Of a stretch of 64,000 nt of DNA, positions 8,264 to 16,666 are shown in pieces. The notes under the pieces are model-generated. The model made no database searches, was not told the DNA's origin, and saw nothing but the letters and a program-made list of their open reading frames with translations. Where the stretch lies: NCBI GenBank assembly GCA_017435665.1, contig JAFSEP010000050.1, positions 1 to 64,000 on the forward strand, written 5' to 3'. The position numbers and the translations under genes are program-made. This DNA comes from Clostridia bacterium. GTDB lineage: Bacteria; Bacillota; Clostridia; Oscillospirales; Acutalibacteraceae. Position 1 is the first letter of the stretch. Each line of letters begins with the position of its first letter.

Positions 8264-8287
8264 TTTGGCTGAGATGACTCAGCCAAA
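8264..8287 (-). other. Hairpin between argG and argH
   Basis: TTTGGCTGAG (8264-8273) and CTCAGCCAAA (8278-8287) form a perfect 10-bp stem with a 4-base loop, 12 bases before the argH start. No U-run follows in the transcript direction. It may set mRNA processing, stability or argH translation. Confidence 0.5.
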
Positions 8288-8305
8288 TCCTTTCTTATTT
8301 TATAA

Positions 8306-9535
8306 TTATTTCTTTTCGTTCTTAGCCTTAACCTGAGCCTGAACTGAAATGGGAAGTCCCCAGAGGTTAATGAAGCCTGCGCTGTCCTTCTGGTCATAAA
8401 CCTCGTCTTCGCCGAAGGTTGCGATTTCTTCTGAATAAAGTGACCAGTCACTCCATACGCCTGCCTTGATGATGTTACCCTTGTAGAGCTTGAGCTTAAC
8501 TGTACCTGTAACATTTTCCTGGGTCTTTTCAACGAAGGCTGAAAGTGCTTCACGAAGCGGTGTGTACCACTGACCGTTATAGAGAAGCTCACCGAACGTG
8601 ATTGCAAGCTCCTGCTTCTTGTGCATTACCATCTTATCAAGACACATTGTTTCAAGATAGTTGTGTGCGAAATAGAGGATTTCACCGCCCGGTGTTTCAT
8701 ATACACCACGGCACTTCATACCTACAAGACGGTTTTCGATGATATCAAGAAGTCCGATACCGTTTGCGCCGCCTACTTCGTTGAGCTTGAGGATGATTTC
8801 CTTAGCTGTCATCTTCTCGCCGTTGAGAGCAACGGGCTTGCCCTGTAAGAAATCAAGTGTGATATATGTGGGAGCATCGGGAGCCTGAATGGGAGAAACA
8901 CCCATTTCAAGGAAGCCTTCCTTTTCATATAAGGGCTCGTTACCTGCATCCTCAAGGTCAAGACCCTCGTGTGAAAGGTGCCAGAGGTTCTTATCCTTTG
9001 AATAGTTTGTTTCACGGTTTATTTTAAGAGGTACGTTGTGAGCCTCAGCATAGTCGATTTCTTCTTCACGGCTCTTGATATCCCATTCACGCCAGGGTGC
9101 GATGATCTTCATACCGGGAGCGAATGCCTTGATAGCAAGCTCGAAACGAACCTGGTCATTACCCTTACCTGTGCAACCGTGGCAGATAGCGTCAGCACCC
9201 TCAGCGATTGCAATTTCAGCAAGTCTCTTACCGATAATGGGACGTGCAAGAGATGTACCGAGGAGATATTCCTCATACTTTGCGCCTGCCTGCATTGCGG
9301 GGATAATCATATCCTCAACAAATTCTTCTGTAAGATCCTCAACATAGAGCTTTGAGGCACCTGTCTTGATTGCCTTCTCTTCAAGACCTTCAAGCTCATC
9401 AGCCTGACCAACGTTACCCGAAACTGCGATGATTTCAGGGTTGCCGTAGTTCTCCTTTAACCAAGGGATGATGATTGATGTATCAAGACCGCCTGAGTAT
9501 GCGAGTACGATTTTTTTGATTTCCTTGTTATTCAT
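8306..9535 (-). CDS. argG: Argininosuccinate synthase
   Basis: It joins citrulline and aspartate with ATP to make argininosuccinate. The 409-residue protein has the N-type ATP pyrophosphatase loop SGGLDTS (residues 14-20), the [13 protein letters not shown] segment, and [15 protein letters not shown]. Length and motifs are normal. A purine-rich site (GGAGG) lies before ATG 9535. It is first of the argG-argH unit and is preceded by a 260-base AT-rich region with several TGCAT palindromes that look like ArgR operators. Confidence 0.97.
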   Translation of the reverse strand: MNNKEIKKIVLAYSGGLDTSIIIPWLKENYGNPEIIAVSGNVGQADELEGLEEKAIKTGASKLYVEDLTEEFVEDMIIPAMQAGAKYEEYLLGTSLARPIIGKRLAEIAIAEGADAICHGCTGKGNDQVRFELAIKAFAPGMKIIAPWREWDIKSREEEIDYAEAHNVPLKINRETNYSKDKNLWHLSHEGLDLEDAGNEPLYEKEGFLEMGVSPIQAPDAPTYITLDFLQGKPVALNGEKMTAKEIILKLNEVGGANGIGLLDIIENRLVGMKCRGVYETPGGEILYFAHNYLETMCLDKMVMHKKQELAITFGELLYNGQWYTPLREALSAFVEKTQENVTGTVKLKLYKGNIIKAGVWSDWSLYSEEIATFGEDEVYDQKDSAGFINLWGLPISVQAQVKAKNEKK

Positions 9536-9591
9536 TGTTTTCTACCTCCGAAAAGTTTATCTGTGTCAAAGTGCATATATATTAACATAGG

Positions 9592-9607
9592 TTGCATAAT
9601 TATGCAA
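9592..9607 (-). promoter_or_regulatory. Candidate ARG box (ArgR operator) near argG
   Basis: TTGCATAATTATGCAA is a perfect 16-bp palindrome about 57 bases before argG. It fits the general ARG-box layout (TNTGNATWWWWATNCANA) with TGCAT half-sites. ArgR itself is not in the window. Confidence 0.55.
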
Positions 9608-9702
9608 GTCTTTTTTGAAAAAATTTTTAAAATATCAGTTTTGCTATATTTGGCGTGTCAAAGGGTTACGCCTTTGTTGAAAATGTAATACAAAATTAAA
9701 TA

Positions 9703-9744
9703 TTTATGCATAAAACGATGCATATTCTGCATATTTTTGCATAA
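9703..9744 (-). promoter_or_regulatory. Cluster of TGCAT half-sites, distal ARG-box candidates
   Basis: TTTATGCATAAA (9703-9714, perfect palindrome), ATGCAT (9718-9723) and TGCATATTTTTGCA (9728-9741) lie one after another 170-210 bases upstream of argG. Paired proximal and distal ARG boxes are known in other bacteria, where ArgR hexamers loop DNA. Confidence 0.45.
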
Positions 9745-9750
9745 ATAATT

Positions 9751-9769
9751 GCCCATTCAATGAATGGGC
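9751..9769. terminator. Hairpin downstream of the AIM24 gene
   Basis: GCCCATTCA-A-TGAATGGGC forms a compact hairpin flanked by AT-rich DNA (AATTATTTATG on the minus side). It probably ends minus-strand transcription of the AIM24-family gene before the arg regulatory region. Confidence 0.45.
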
Positions 9770-9795
9770 GCATTATTTTTATCAATTATTTATTA

Positions 9796-10569
9796 TCAAA
9801 CATTTGCATACTTATCAATGGGGGCAAGTAAAACCTTACCGGTACCTCTGTAAACATTTACGAGACCCTCTCCTGATGCGGCTGAGCCTACAAGCGATTT
9901 GCCTGAGCGCTCAACTGTGAAGTTGAGTGTGCTGCTCCATGCAATTGCAAGACTGCCGTCAACCTTGAGAACATCGTCTTCAAGCTCAATTTCAATAAGC
10001 TCATTAAGAGGACATCTTGATTCTATGCAGCAGATTCCTGTGCCGTTTAGCGAAAGATTAAACAAGCCTTCACCGCCTGCAACTGCTGATGAGAAGTTTG
10101 AGCGCATAACTGCCTTCTGCTTCAGATTTGAATCACAGGCAAGGAACAAGCCGTCGTCAAGAACAATTGAGCCGTTCCAATCGGCAACATCAAGAAGGAT
10201 TATGTGCATATATGTAGGTTCAAGAATGAGCTTTCCGTCACCTGTGTATTCAGGCTTGATTGCCGACTCCCCTGTTGCCTTACCTCTGATGGCCTTGCCG
10301 AAAAGGTCTCCCACGCCCTTGATGCCCGTTGTTGCATTCACATTGCCCACAGACCACTGCATAGCACCGCTTTGGGTTGTAATTTTTGCCTGACTGAGAT
10401 CACAGATAACCTGTCTCTTGCGAACATTCATTTTGCTTGAATAGTAAGCACGGGCTGCTGTTGAGGGGAACACACTGAGATCCTTTATGTATTCAACAAC
10501 TGTAAAGGGTCCCTTCTGATCAACAATTCTCACATCATCATTGTCTGTAAAGTTTTTGACTTTGTACAT
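9796..10569 (-). CDS. AIM24 family protein
   Basis: The 257 residues match the AIM24/TIGR00266 family: a double beta-roll protein with many glycines (GSIVLDDGLFLACDSNLKQKAV, SNFSSAVAGGEGLFNLSLNGTG, GKSLVGSAASGEGLVNVYRGTGKVLLAP). The bacterial role is not settled. The yeast namesake acts in mitochondria, but that does not transfer. The protein has no signal peptide or membrane segment. GGAGAAAAAG precedes ATG 10569. It sits alone between gapA and the arg region, with hairpins on both sides. Confidence 0.8.
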   Translation of the reverse strand: MYKVKNFTDNDDVRIVDQKGPFTVVEYIKDLSVFPSTAARAYYSSKMNVRKRQVICDLSQAKITTQSGAMQWSVGNVNATTGIKGVGDLFGKAIRGKATGESAIKPEYTGDGKLILEPTYMHIILLDVADWNGSIVLDDGLFLACDSNLKQKAVMRSNFSSAVAGGEGLFNLSLNGTGICCIESRCPLNELIEIELEDDVLKVDGSLAIAWSSTLNFTVERSGKSLVGSAASGEGLVNVYRGTGKVLLAPIDKYANV

Positions 10570-10649
10570 TTTTCTTTTTCTCCTTTTAATTTCGTTCCGT
10601 AAATCCTACGGACAAATTCAGTATATCATAAGGAAAAATAAAAATCAAT

Positions 10650-10679
10650 AAAAAAAAGAGAGCAGGAAATCCTGCTCTC
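10650..10679 (-). terminator. Strong rho-independent terminator of gapA
   Basis: GAGAGCAGG (10658-10666), 4-base loop, CCTGCTCTC (10671-10679). On the minus strand the stem is followed by eight U. It ends gapA. Confidence 0.9.
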
Positions 10680-10698
10680 ATATTAACCTGAAATCAGA

Positions 10699-11736
10699 TT
10701 ATGCAAGTTCAGCGAAGTACTTGATTGTTCTTACCATCTGGCTTGTGTATGAGTTTTCGTTGTCATACCAAGAAACAACCTGAACCTCGTAGAGACCGTT
10801 GCCGAGATCGCAAACCATTGTCTGTGTTGCATCGAAGAGTGAACCGTATCTCATACCGATAACGTCTGATGAAACGATGGGATCTTCGTTGTAACCGAAT
10901 GATTCTGAAGCAGCAGCCTTCATAGCAGCGTTGATGCCGTCAACTGTTACGTTTTCGCCCTTAACAACAGCTGTAAGGATTGTTGTTGAACCTGTGGGAA
11001 CAGGAACTCTCTGAGCTGAACCGATGAGCTTACCGTTGAGCTCGGGGATAACAAGGCCGATAGCCTTTGCAGCACCTGTTGAGTTGGGAACGATGTTTGC
11101 AGCGCCTGCACGTGCTCTTCTGTGGTCGCCCTTTCTGTGAGGACCGTCAAGAATCATCTGGTCGCCTGTGTAAGCGTGGATTGTTGACATGATACCACTC
11201 TGGATTGCAGCGTAATCATTGAGAGCCTTAGCCATGGGAGCAAGGCAGTTTGTTGTGCATGAAGCAGCTGAGATGATCTGGTCATCAGCTGTAAGTGTAT
11301 CGTTATTAACTGAGTAAACGATTGTCTTGAGATCGTTGCCTGCGGGAGCTGAGATAACAACCTTCTTAGCACCTGCATTGATGTGAGCCATTGACTTTTC
11401 CTTTGAGCAGTAGAAGCCTGTGCATTCGAGAACTACGTCTACACCGATTTCACCCCAAGGAAGCTCTGCTGCATTAGCCATAGCATAGATCTTGAGTGTC
11501 TTACCGTCAACTGTGATTGTACCTGCTTCGTCGTCTGCTGAAACTGTGTGAAGATTTTCACCGATTCTGCCGCAGTAGCCGCCCTGAGCTGTGTCATACT
11601 TGAGAAGGTTAGCGAGCATTGAGGGCTTTGTGAGGTCGTTGATAGCAACAACATCATAACCTTCTGCGCCGAACATCTGACGGAATGCGAGACGGCCGAT
11701 ACGACCGAAACCGTTAATTGCAACTTTAACTGACAT
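10699..11736 (-). CDS. gapA: Glyceraldehyde-3-phosphate dehydrogenase, type I
   Basis: It converts glyceraldehyde-3-phosphate to 1,3-bisphosphoglycerate with NAD in glycolysis. The 345-residue protein begins [20 protein letters not shown] (NAD fold) and has catalytic Cys160 in [12 protein letters not shown], plus [13 protein letters not shown] and the C-terminal [16 protein letters not shown] 11736 is chosen because GGAGG lies nine bases before it; the frame opens five codons earlier without that support. It is a single-gene unit, not the usual gap-pgk-tpi cluster. Confidence 0.97.
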   Translation of the reverse strand: MSVKVAINGFGRIGRLAFRQMFGAEGYDVVAINDLTKPSMLANLLKYDTAQGGYCGRIGENLHTVSADDEAGTITVDGKTLKIYAMANAAELPWGEIGVDVVLECTGFYCSKEKSMAHINAGAKKVVISAPAGNDLKTIVYSVNNDTLTADDQIISAASCTTNCLAPMAKALNDYAAIQSGIMSTIHAYTGDQMILDGPHRKGDHRRARAGAANIVPNSTGAAKAIGLVIPELNGKLIGSAQRVPVPTGSTTILTAVVKGENVTVDGINAAMKAAASESFGYNEDPIVSSDVIGMRYGSLFDATQTMVCDLGNGLYEVQVVSWYDNENSYTSQMVRTIKYFAELA

Positions 11737-11783
11737 TTTGAATACCTCCAAAATTTATTGTGTAATAAAATTTTACCTGTAAC

Positions 11784-11812
11784 ATATTATTACATTTTTC
11801 AGGATTTTGCAA
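11784..11812 (-). promoter_or_regulatory. Possible gapA promoter
   Basis: On the minus strand, TTGCAA (11812-11807), 17-bp spacer, TAATAT (11789-11784). Both hexamers match consensus at four of six places, so this is tentative. Confidence 0.35.
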
Positions 11813-11941
11813 GTGTTTTGTGAAAATTTTAACCAGAATTAAGAACTTTTGTAAAAGTAAACAAAATATCTTTCTTCCGAGGGCAAAAGGACATAATACT
11901 GACGAATATTATTTAAACAAATACCAGAGAACGGTGATGTA

Positions 11942-12685
11942 ATGATTGCACAATTATATAAAAAACTGGGCTCTATAACAGCTCTGCCTCCCGTAAAGGA
12001 TAACGAGGTGCTTATCAGGAACCTTGCTCACAGACTCCTTAACGAAATTAACTGCACAGAATTTTCTCCCCCGCAGCTGCCCGAAAAAGAAAAAATAAGA
12101 CAAAGCTGTCTGAACAGTATACGGTTATTGGACTGTGATATTATTATGAACAGCTCACCCGAGGATTATGTTTACGAATGCTTAAATCTGACAACAGCTG
12201 TTTCAGACGTGCTGACAGCCTGCGGAGTTTTACTTTGCAGGACAAAAATCAGACCTGTTTTCCGTCATCACGGCACAGTTTATACCGATGCGCCCGTTAA
12301 GCTTTTGCTTTCGGCAATAACAGGTATAGTCCGTATTTTTTGTCAGATCTGCCCGCAGGGTATTATATACTTTTCCTTAAAAAGAAACAGAAAGCATACT
12401 GTATTATTGGCAGAGTGTGTCAATAATAACCGTAAAAGCGCCGCTGTGAGCAATGAAACAACCGATATGCTGAAAAAAACAGCTGAAATTCTGAACGGAG
12501 CTTTTCTCACAGCAAAAAAAGACACATCCTTTATCTGCGCCCTGAGTATGAAAAACCCGGTAAGGGACAAATCCCGTGCCGGATATGCTCCTGATTACGT
12601 TGAACTTCTCATTGATAAAATGTCTGAGGTTCATATAGGATTAAGCGGACTTTCCGACGGTGAAAAAATATCCGATTTACATTGA
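11942..12685 (+). CDS. Uncharacterised protein, possibly a degenerate sensor-kinase fold
   Basis: I do not recognise this 247-residue cytosolic protein. It has no signal peptide or clear membrane helix. The middle (LLLSAITGIVRIFCQICPQGIIYFSLKRNRKHTVLLAECVNNN) loosely recalls the N-box and first strands of a histidine-kinase ATPase domain, and DMLKKTAEILNGAFLTAKKD resembles its later helix. The invariant Asn and the G-boxes are missing, so any kinase activity is unlikely. GGTGATGT precedes the ATG. Its stop codon is embedded in the promoter of the next operon, so it may be a separate unit. Function unknown. Confidence 0.6.
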   Translation: MIAQLYKKLGSITALPPVKDNEVLIRNLAHRLLNEINCTEFSPPQLPEKEKIRQSCLNSIRLLDCDIIMNSSPEDYVYECLNLTTAVSDVLTACGVLLCRTKIRPVFRHHGTVYTDAPVKLLLSAITGIVRIFCQICPQGIIYFSLKRNRKHTVLLAECVNNNRKSAAVSNETTDMLKKTAEILNGAFLTAKKDTSFICALSMKNPVRDKSRAGYAPDYVELLIDKMSEVHIGLSGLSDGEKISDLH

Positions 12686-12709
12686 CTTTAACGCTAATTG
12701 TGGTATAAT
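12682..12709 (+). promoter_or_regulatory. Promoter of the D-Asx operon
   Basis: TTGACT (12682-12687), 16-bp spacer, TGG-TATAAT (12701-12709), an extended -10. The -35 overlaps the stop codon of the preceding gene. Confidence 0.7.
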
Positions 12710-12772
12710 TTAACGTGGTTATTTATGTAATATAATATTTATATACAGTTATCAGGAAAGGAAAGCAAAATA

Positions 12773-14020
12773 ATGAAGTTAGTTGAAAGAGAATTTTTAC
12801 CCGTTATTCTCGGTGCAGATATTACGGCATACAGCCTTGCCCGTTCTTTCCACGAGGAATACGGCATAAAGTCACTTGTTCTCAGCAGACTGAGAGCAAA
12901 GATTATATCCGAAAGCAAAATCTGCGAAAACAGAGTTTTTGCAGGTCTTGATCAGGCAGATGTCCTCATTGAAAAGCTTATGGAAATCGGCGAAGAATTT
13001 GACGGCAAAAAGAAGCTCATCGTTATGGGCTGCGGCGACTGGTATGTAAGAGCCCTTATCGAAAACAAGGATAAGCTCAGCAGATATTACGTCGTCCCCT
13101 ATATTGACGAGGAGCTGCTCAATAAAATCGTTCTCAAGGATAAGTTTTATGAAATCTGTGATGAGCTTGGTATTGACCACCCGAAAACCTATGTTTATAA
13201 CTGCGGCGAGGAAAACGACCTGAAGTTTGACTTTGATTACCCAGTTATCGCAAAGTGTGCAAACTCAGCCTTATATCACTATGCCGAGTTTGAAGGCAAA
13301 AAGAAGGTTTACCGCTTTGAAAATGAGGCTGACCTGAAAAAAATGCTTGCAAACCTTGAAACCTCAAGCTATGACTATAAGTTCCTCATTCAGGACTGTA
13401 TCCCCGGAGATGACACGAATATGCGTGTTCTCACCTGCTATTGCGACAGAAATTCAAAGGTTAAGTTTGCTTCACTGGGCCACGTTCTTCTTGAGGACCA
13501 CACACCCTCTGCAATAGGCAACCCCGTTGCAATCATCAATGAGGTTGACGAAAAAATCGTTGAGGCTGCAACAAGATTCCTTGAGCATATCGGATACACA
13601 GGCTTTGCAAACTTTGATATAAAATACGACAGCCGTGACGGAAGCTATAACTTCTTCGAAATTAACGTGCGTCTGGGCAGAAGCAACTTCTACGTAACGG
13701 GAAGCGGCTTTAATACGGTCAAGTGGATTGTTGACGACCTTATTTATGAAAAGGAGCTTGAATACACCGTTGCAGATAACGAAAACCTTTTCTTCGTTGT
13801 TCCCAAGGGAATTATCAAGAGATACATCAAAGGTCACAAGGACCTGCTCAAGCGTGTGAACAGGCTTTTCAGACAGGGAAAAATCAGCTATCCCCTGTTC
13901 TATACCAAGGATCTTAAACCCGTAAGACTTTTCTATGTTGTGGCAGCATATTTCAACCAATACAGAAAGTATCACAAAATGGAGAAAACCTCCGTTCCCG
14001 TTTACGGTAAATTAAAATAA
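12773..14020 (+). CDS. ATP-grasp ligase, D-aspartate ligase (Asl)-like
   Basis: The 415-residue ATP-grasp enzyme opens with REFLPVILGADITAYSLARSFHEEYGIKS, very like enterococcal D-aspartate ligase, and carries YPVIAKCANSALY, LIQDCIPGDDTNMRVL, GHVLLEDHTPSAIGN and the metal/ATP-binding FFEINVRLGRSNFYVTGSGFN. In Enterococcus faecium Aslfm adds beta-linked D-aspartate to the lysine side chain of the peptidoglycan precursor. Here an aspartate racemase and an asparagine synthase follow at once, the same partners as for D-Asx cross-bridges. GGAAAGG precedes the ATG. The substrate is inferred; some relatives are annotated only as carboxylate-amine ligases. Confidence 0.75.
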   Translation: MKLVEREFLPVILGADITAYSLARSFHEEYGIKSLVLSRLRAKIISESKICENRVFAGLDQADVLIEKLMEIGEEFDGKKKLIVMGCGDWYVRALIENKDKLSRYYVVPYIDEELLNKIVLKDKFYEICDELGIDHPKTYVYNCGEENDLKFDFDYPVIAKCANSALYHYAEFEGKKKVYRFENEADLKKMLANLETSSYDYKFLIQDCIPGDDTNMRVLTCYCDRNSKVKFASLGHVLLEDHTPSAIGNPVAIINEVDEKIVEAATRFLEHIGYTGFANFDIKYDSRDGSYNFFEINVRLGRSNFYVTGSGFNTVKWIVDDLIYEKELEYTVADNENLFFVVPKGIIKRYIKGHKDLLKRVNRLFRQGKISYPLFYTKDLKPVRLFYVVAAYFNQYRKYHKMEKTSVPVYGKLK

Positions 14021-14031
14021 CGAGGTAAAAT

Positions 14032-14751
14032 ATGAAGGAAACAAAAACATTGGGTGTTCTGGGCGGTATCGGTCCCCTTGCTTCGGTTTATTTTACAGAC
14101 CTGATTGTCAATATGACTGAAGCAGAAAAAGATCAGGAGCATCTTCCGCTTTTTATGTATAATGACGTGTTTATCCCTGACAGGACAGATTATATTCTGG
14201 GGAAATCAGATGTTAACCCTCTGCCGTATATCGTTGAAGGCATCGGCATACTGGAAAAGGTCGGCTGTGATTATGCGGCAATGACCTGCAATACGGCCCA
14301 CTATTTCTATGATGAAATACAGAAAAGCGTCAATATACCTGTGATAAATATGGTGGAGGCTGCCGTAGAATACGCTAAGGAGCAGATATCCTCCGTCAGA
14401 AAAATCGGTATACTCGCAACGGACGGAACAGTTAAAAGCGGAGTATACGAAAAGGTTATAAAAAAACACGGACTTGAATGCGAAGTCCCCTCTGATGAAA
14501 ACCAGAAAGAGGTTATGAACATAATCTATAATCAGGTAAAGGCAGGCAATAAGGTTAACCTTTACGGCTTTATGAATATTATTGAAGAGCTGAGAGATAA
14601 GGGCTGTGATGCAATTATTCTCGGCTGCACGGAGCTTTCGGTTATAAACAAGGACTTCAATCTCAGTATGGAAAGTCACGATATTATTGATGCCATGCAG
14701 GCACTTGCAAGAAAGTGCATTACATTATGCGGTAAAAAAATTAAGGAGTAA
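14032..14751 (+). CDS. Aspartate/glutamate racemase family protein
   Basis: A 239-residue cofactor-independent racemase. Its two catalytic cysteines are visible: Cys86 in MTCNTAHYF and Cys199 in LGCTELS. The start GVLGGIGPLASVYFTDLIV is typical of aspartate racemases rather than MurI. It begins 11 bases after the ligase gene and ends five bases before the asparagine synthase gene, so all three are one transcript. The likely job is to supply D-aspartate for the ligase. Glutamate racemase activity is not excluded. Confidence 0.85.
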   Translation: MKETKTLGVLGGIGPLASVYFTDLIVNMTEAEKDQEHLPLFMYNDVFIPDRTDYILGKSDVNPLPYIVEGIGILEKVGCDYAAMTCNTAHYFYDEIQKSVNIPVINMVEAAVEYAKEQISSVRKIGILATDGTVKSGVYEKVIKKHGLECEVPSDENQKEVMNIIYNQVKAGNKVNLYGFMNIIEELRDKGCDAIILGCTELSVINKDFNLSMESHDIIDAMQALARKCITLCGKKIKE

Positions 14752-14756
14752 ATCAT

Positions 14757-16598
14757 ATGTGCGGTTTTGTCGGATTTTTAAATGAGCTCAACGAAGCTGA
14801 AAATAATAAAATCGTCAGAGAAATGGCTGACAGAATTATACACAGAGGTCCCGACCAGGATGACTATTACGTTGACGAGGACATTTCTCTCGGCTTCAGA
14901 AGACTGAGTATCATTGACCTTGAGGGCGGAAGTCAGCCTATTATCAATGAGGACGGTACAAAGGTTCTGGTATATAACGGTGAAGTATATAACTATCAGG
15001 AAATAAGAGAAGATCTTATAAAAAAAGGCCACGTATTCAAGACAAAGTCAGACTCGGAAACCGTGCTTCACGGCTATGAGGAATACGGAAAGGACATCCT
15101 CAATAAGCTCAGAGGTATGTTTGCCTTCGTTATCTGGGACAAAAAGGAAAAGAAAATCTTCGGTGCAAGAGATATTTTCGGCATCAAGCCCTTCTTCTAT
15201 TATCTCAAAAACGACACCTTTATGTTCGGCTCTGAAATCAAGTCCTTCCTTTCAAACCCTAAATTTGAAAAAGAACTCAACAGAGAAAGAATCCCCGAAT
15301 ATCTCTGCTTCGAATACATTCCCAACGAGGAAACACTTTTCAGAAACGTATACAAGCTTCCCCCTGCTTCATATTTCACTTATGAAAACGGAAAGCTTGA
15401 AACAAATCCCTATTACGTGCTCAAGTATGACATCGATAACAGCAAGACTCTTGAGGAATGGGAACAGATTATCGACGAAACCTTCAAGGGTTCAACCATT
15501 GCTCACGGTATAAGTGACGTTGAAGTCGGCTGCTTCCTTTCAAGCGGTGTTGACTCAAGCTATGTTGTAAACGAAATGGCTAAGAGAAACGACGTAAAAA
15601 CTTTCTCAGTAGGCTTTGAGGAAGAAAAATACAGCGAGCTTTCCTTTGCTGAGGAGTTTGCTGAGCACGTTGGCGTTAAGCTTTATTCAAAGAAGATTTC
15701 CGCTGATGAATACTTTGAGGTTGCTCCCAAGGTACAGTATCATATGGATGAGCCTCTCCCCAACCCCTCTGCTCTTGCCCTTTACTTCCTGGCACAGAAG
15801 GCTGCAGAGCAGGTAAAGGTTGTTCTCAGCGGTGAGGGTGCAGATGAGCTCTTCGGCGGTTATCACTATTACAAGGAGCCTCTCGACTTTGAGGCATACC
15901 AGAAATTACCTCTCATTCTCCGCAAGACTGCTGCAGGCTTTGCTGAGCATCTGCCCAGAATTCACGGCAAGAGATTCCTTATAAACGGTGCAAAGCCCAT
16001 TGAAGAAAGATATATCAGAAACAACTACGTATATCCCTATACAGAGAGAGACAAGGTGCTTTCTCCCAATATCCCCGCAGCCAAGCCCGAAACCTTCACA
16101 AAGGTATATTTCGATGAAGTCAAGAATGAGGACGACATCACAAAGATGCAGTATGTTGATATAAAGACCTGGCTTGTTCAGGATATTCTTGTAAAGGCAG
16201 ACAGAATGAGTATGGCTCATTCCCTTGAGCTTCGTGTTCCCTTCCTTGACAGAGAAATGCTGAAAATAGCACTTCAGATTCCCTCGGAATACAGAGTAGG
16301 CAAGGAAACAACCAAGATTGCTTTAAGGGGTGCCGCAGCGAAGGAATTGCCCGAAAAAACAGCCAAGATGAGAAAGAAGGGCTTCCCCGTACCTCTCAAC
16401 GATTGGCTCAAGCAGGATAAGTATTACAATATGGTCAAGACTGAGTTTGAGAGCGAGGAAGCAGGCTTATTCTTCAATCAGGACTATATTCTGACTCTTC
16501 TTGAAAATCACAGAACAGACAAGGAAAAGAATATGAAGCGTATCTGGTCAATATATTCGTTCCTTCTCTGGTACCGTCAGTATTTTGTTGAAAACTAA
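14757..16598 (+). CDS. asnB: Asparagine synthase (glutamine-hydrolysing)
   Basis: The 613 residues hold an N-terminal Ntn glutaminase domain beginning MCGFVGFLNE (catalytic Cys2 after Met removal) and the synthetase domain with the pyrophosphate loop SSGVDSS (residues ~262-268). It amidates a carboxylate using glutamine and ATP. Free L-asparagine is the standard product, but as third gene behind a D-Asp-ligase-like enzyme and an aspartate racemase it may be the AsnH-type enzyme that amidates the D-Asp cross-bridge to D-isoasparagine. AAGGAG precedes the ATG. Confidence 0.88.
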   Translation: MCGFVGFLNELNEAENNKIVREMADRIIHRGPDQDDYYVDEDISLGFRRLSIIDLEGGSQPIINEDGTKVLVYNGEVYNYQEIREDLIKKGHVFKTKSDSETVLHGYEEYGKDILNKLRGMFAFVIWDKKEKKIFGARDIFGIKPFFYYLKNDTFMFGSEIKSFLSNPKFEKELNRERIPEYLCFEYIPNEETLFRNVYKLPPASYFTYENGKLETNPYYVLKYDIDNSKTLEEWEQIIDETFKGSTIAHGISDVEVGCFLSSGVDSSYVVNEMAKRNDVKTFSVGFEEEKYSELSFAEEFAEHVGVKLYSKKISADEYFEVAPKVQYHMDEPLPNPSALALYFLAQKAAEQVKVVLSGEGADELFGGYHYYKEPLDFEAYQKLPLILRKTAAGFAEHLPRIHGKRFLINGAKPIEERYIRNNYVYPYTERDKVLSPNIPAAKPETFTKVYFDEVKNEDDITKMQYVDIKTWLVQDILVKADRMSMAHSLELRVPFLDREMLKIALQIPSEYRVGKETTKIALRGAAAKELPEKTAKMRKKGFPVPLNDWLKQDKYYNMVKTEFESEEAGLFFNQDYILTLLENHRTDKEKNMKRIWSIYSFLLWYRQYFVEN

Positions 16599-16615
16599 GA
16601 ATTCAAGATATTATG

Positions 16616-16651
16616 GGGCGGACTGTTTCCGCCCTATTATCAGCTTTTTTT
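16616..16651 (+). terminator. Weak terminator/attenuator between asnB and the metal ABC genes
   Basis: GGGCGGA (16616-16622), loop CTGTT, TCCGCCC (16628-16634). A seven-T run follows only after ~10 bases, which is far for a terminator. It may be partial. Confidence 0.35.
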
Positions 16652-16666
16652 CAGGTGGTGAAACAG

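Noticed and set aside
9656-9677. TTGACA on the minus strand at 9661-9656 as argG -35
   Set aside because: No acceptable -10 lies 16-18 bases downstream, so I do not call an argG promoter there.
16616-16651. A true terminator separating asnB from the metal genes
   Set aside because: The stem is only 7 bp and the T-run is ten bases away; listed only as weak.
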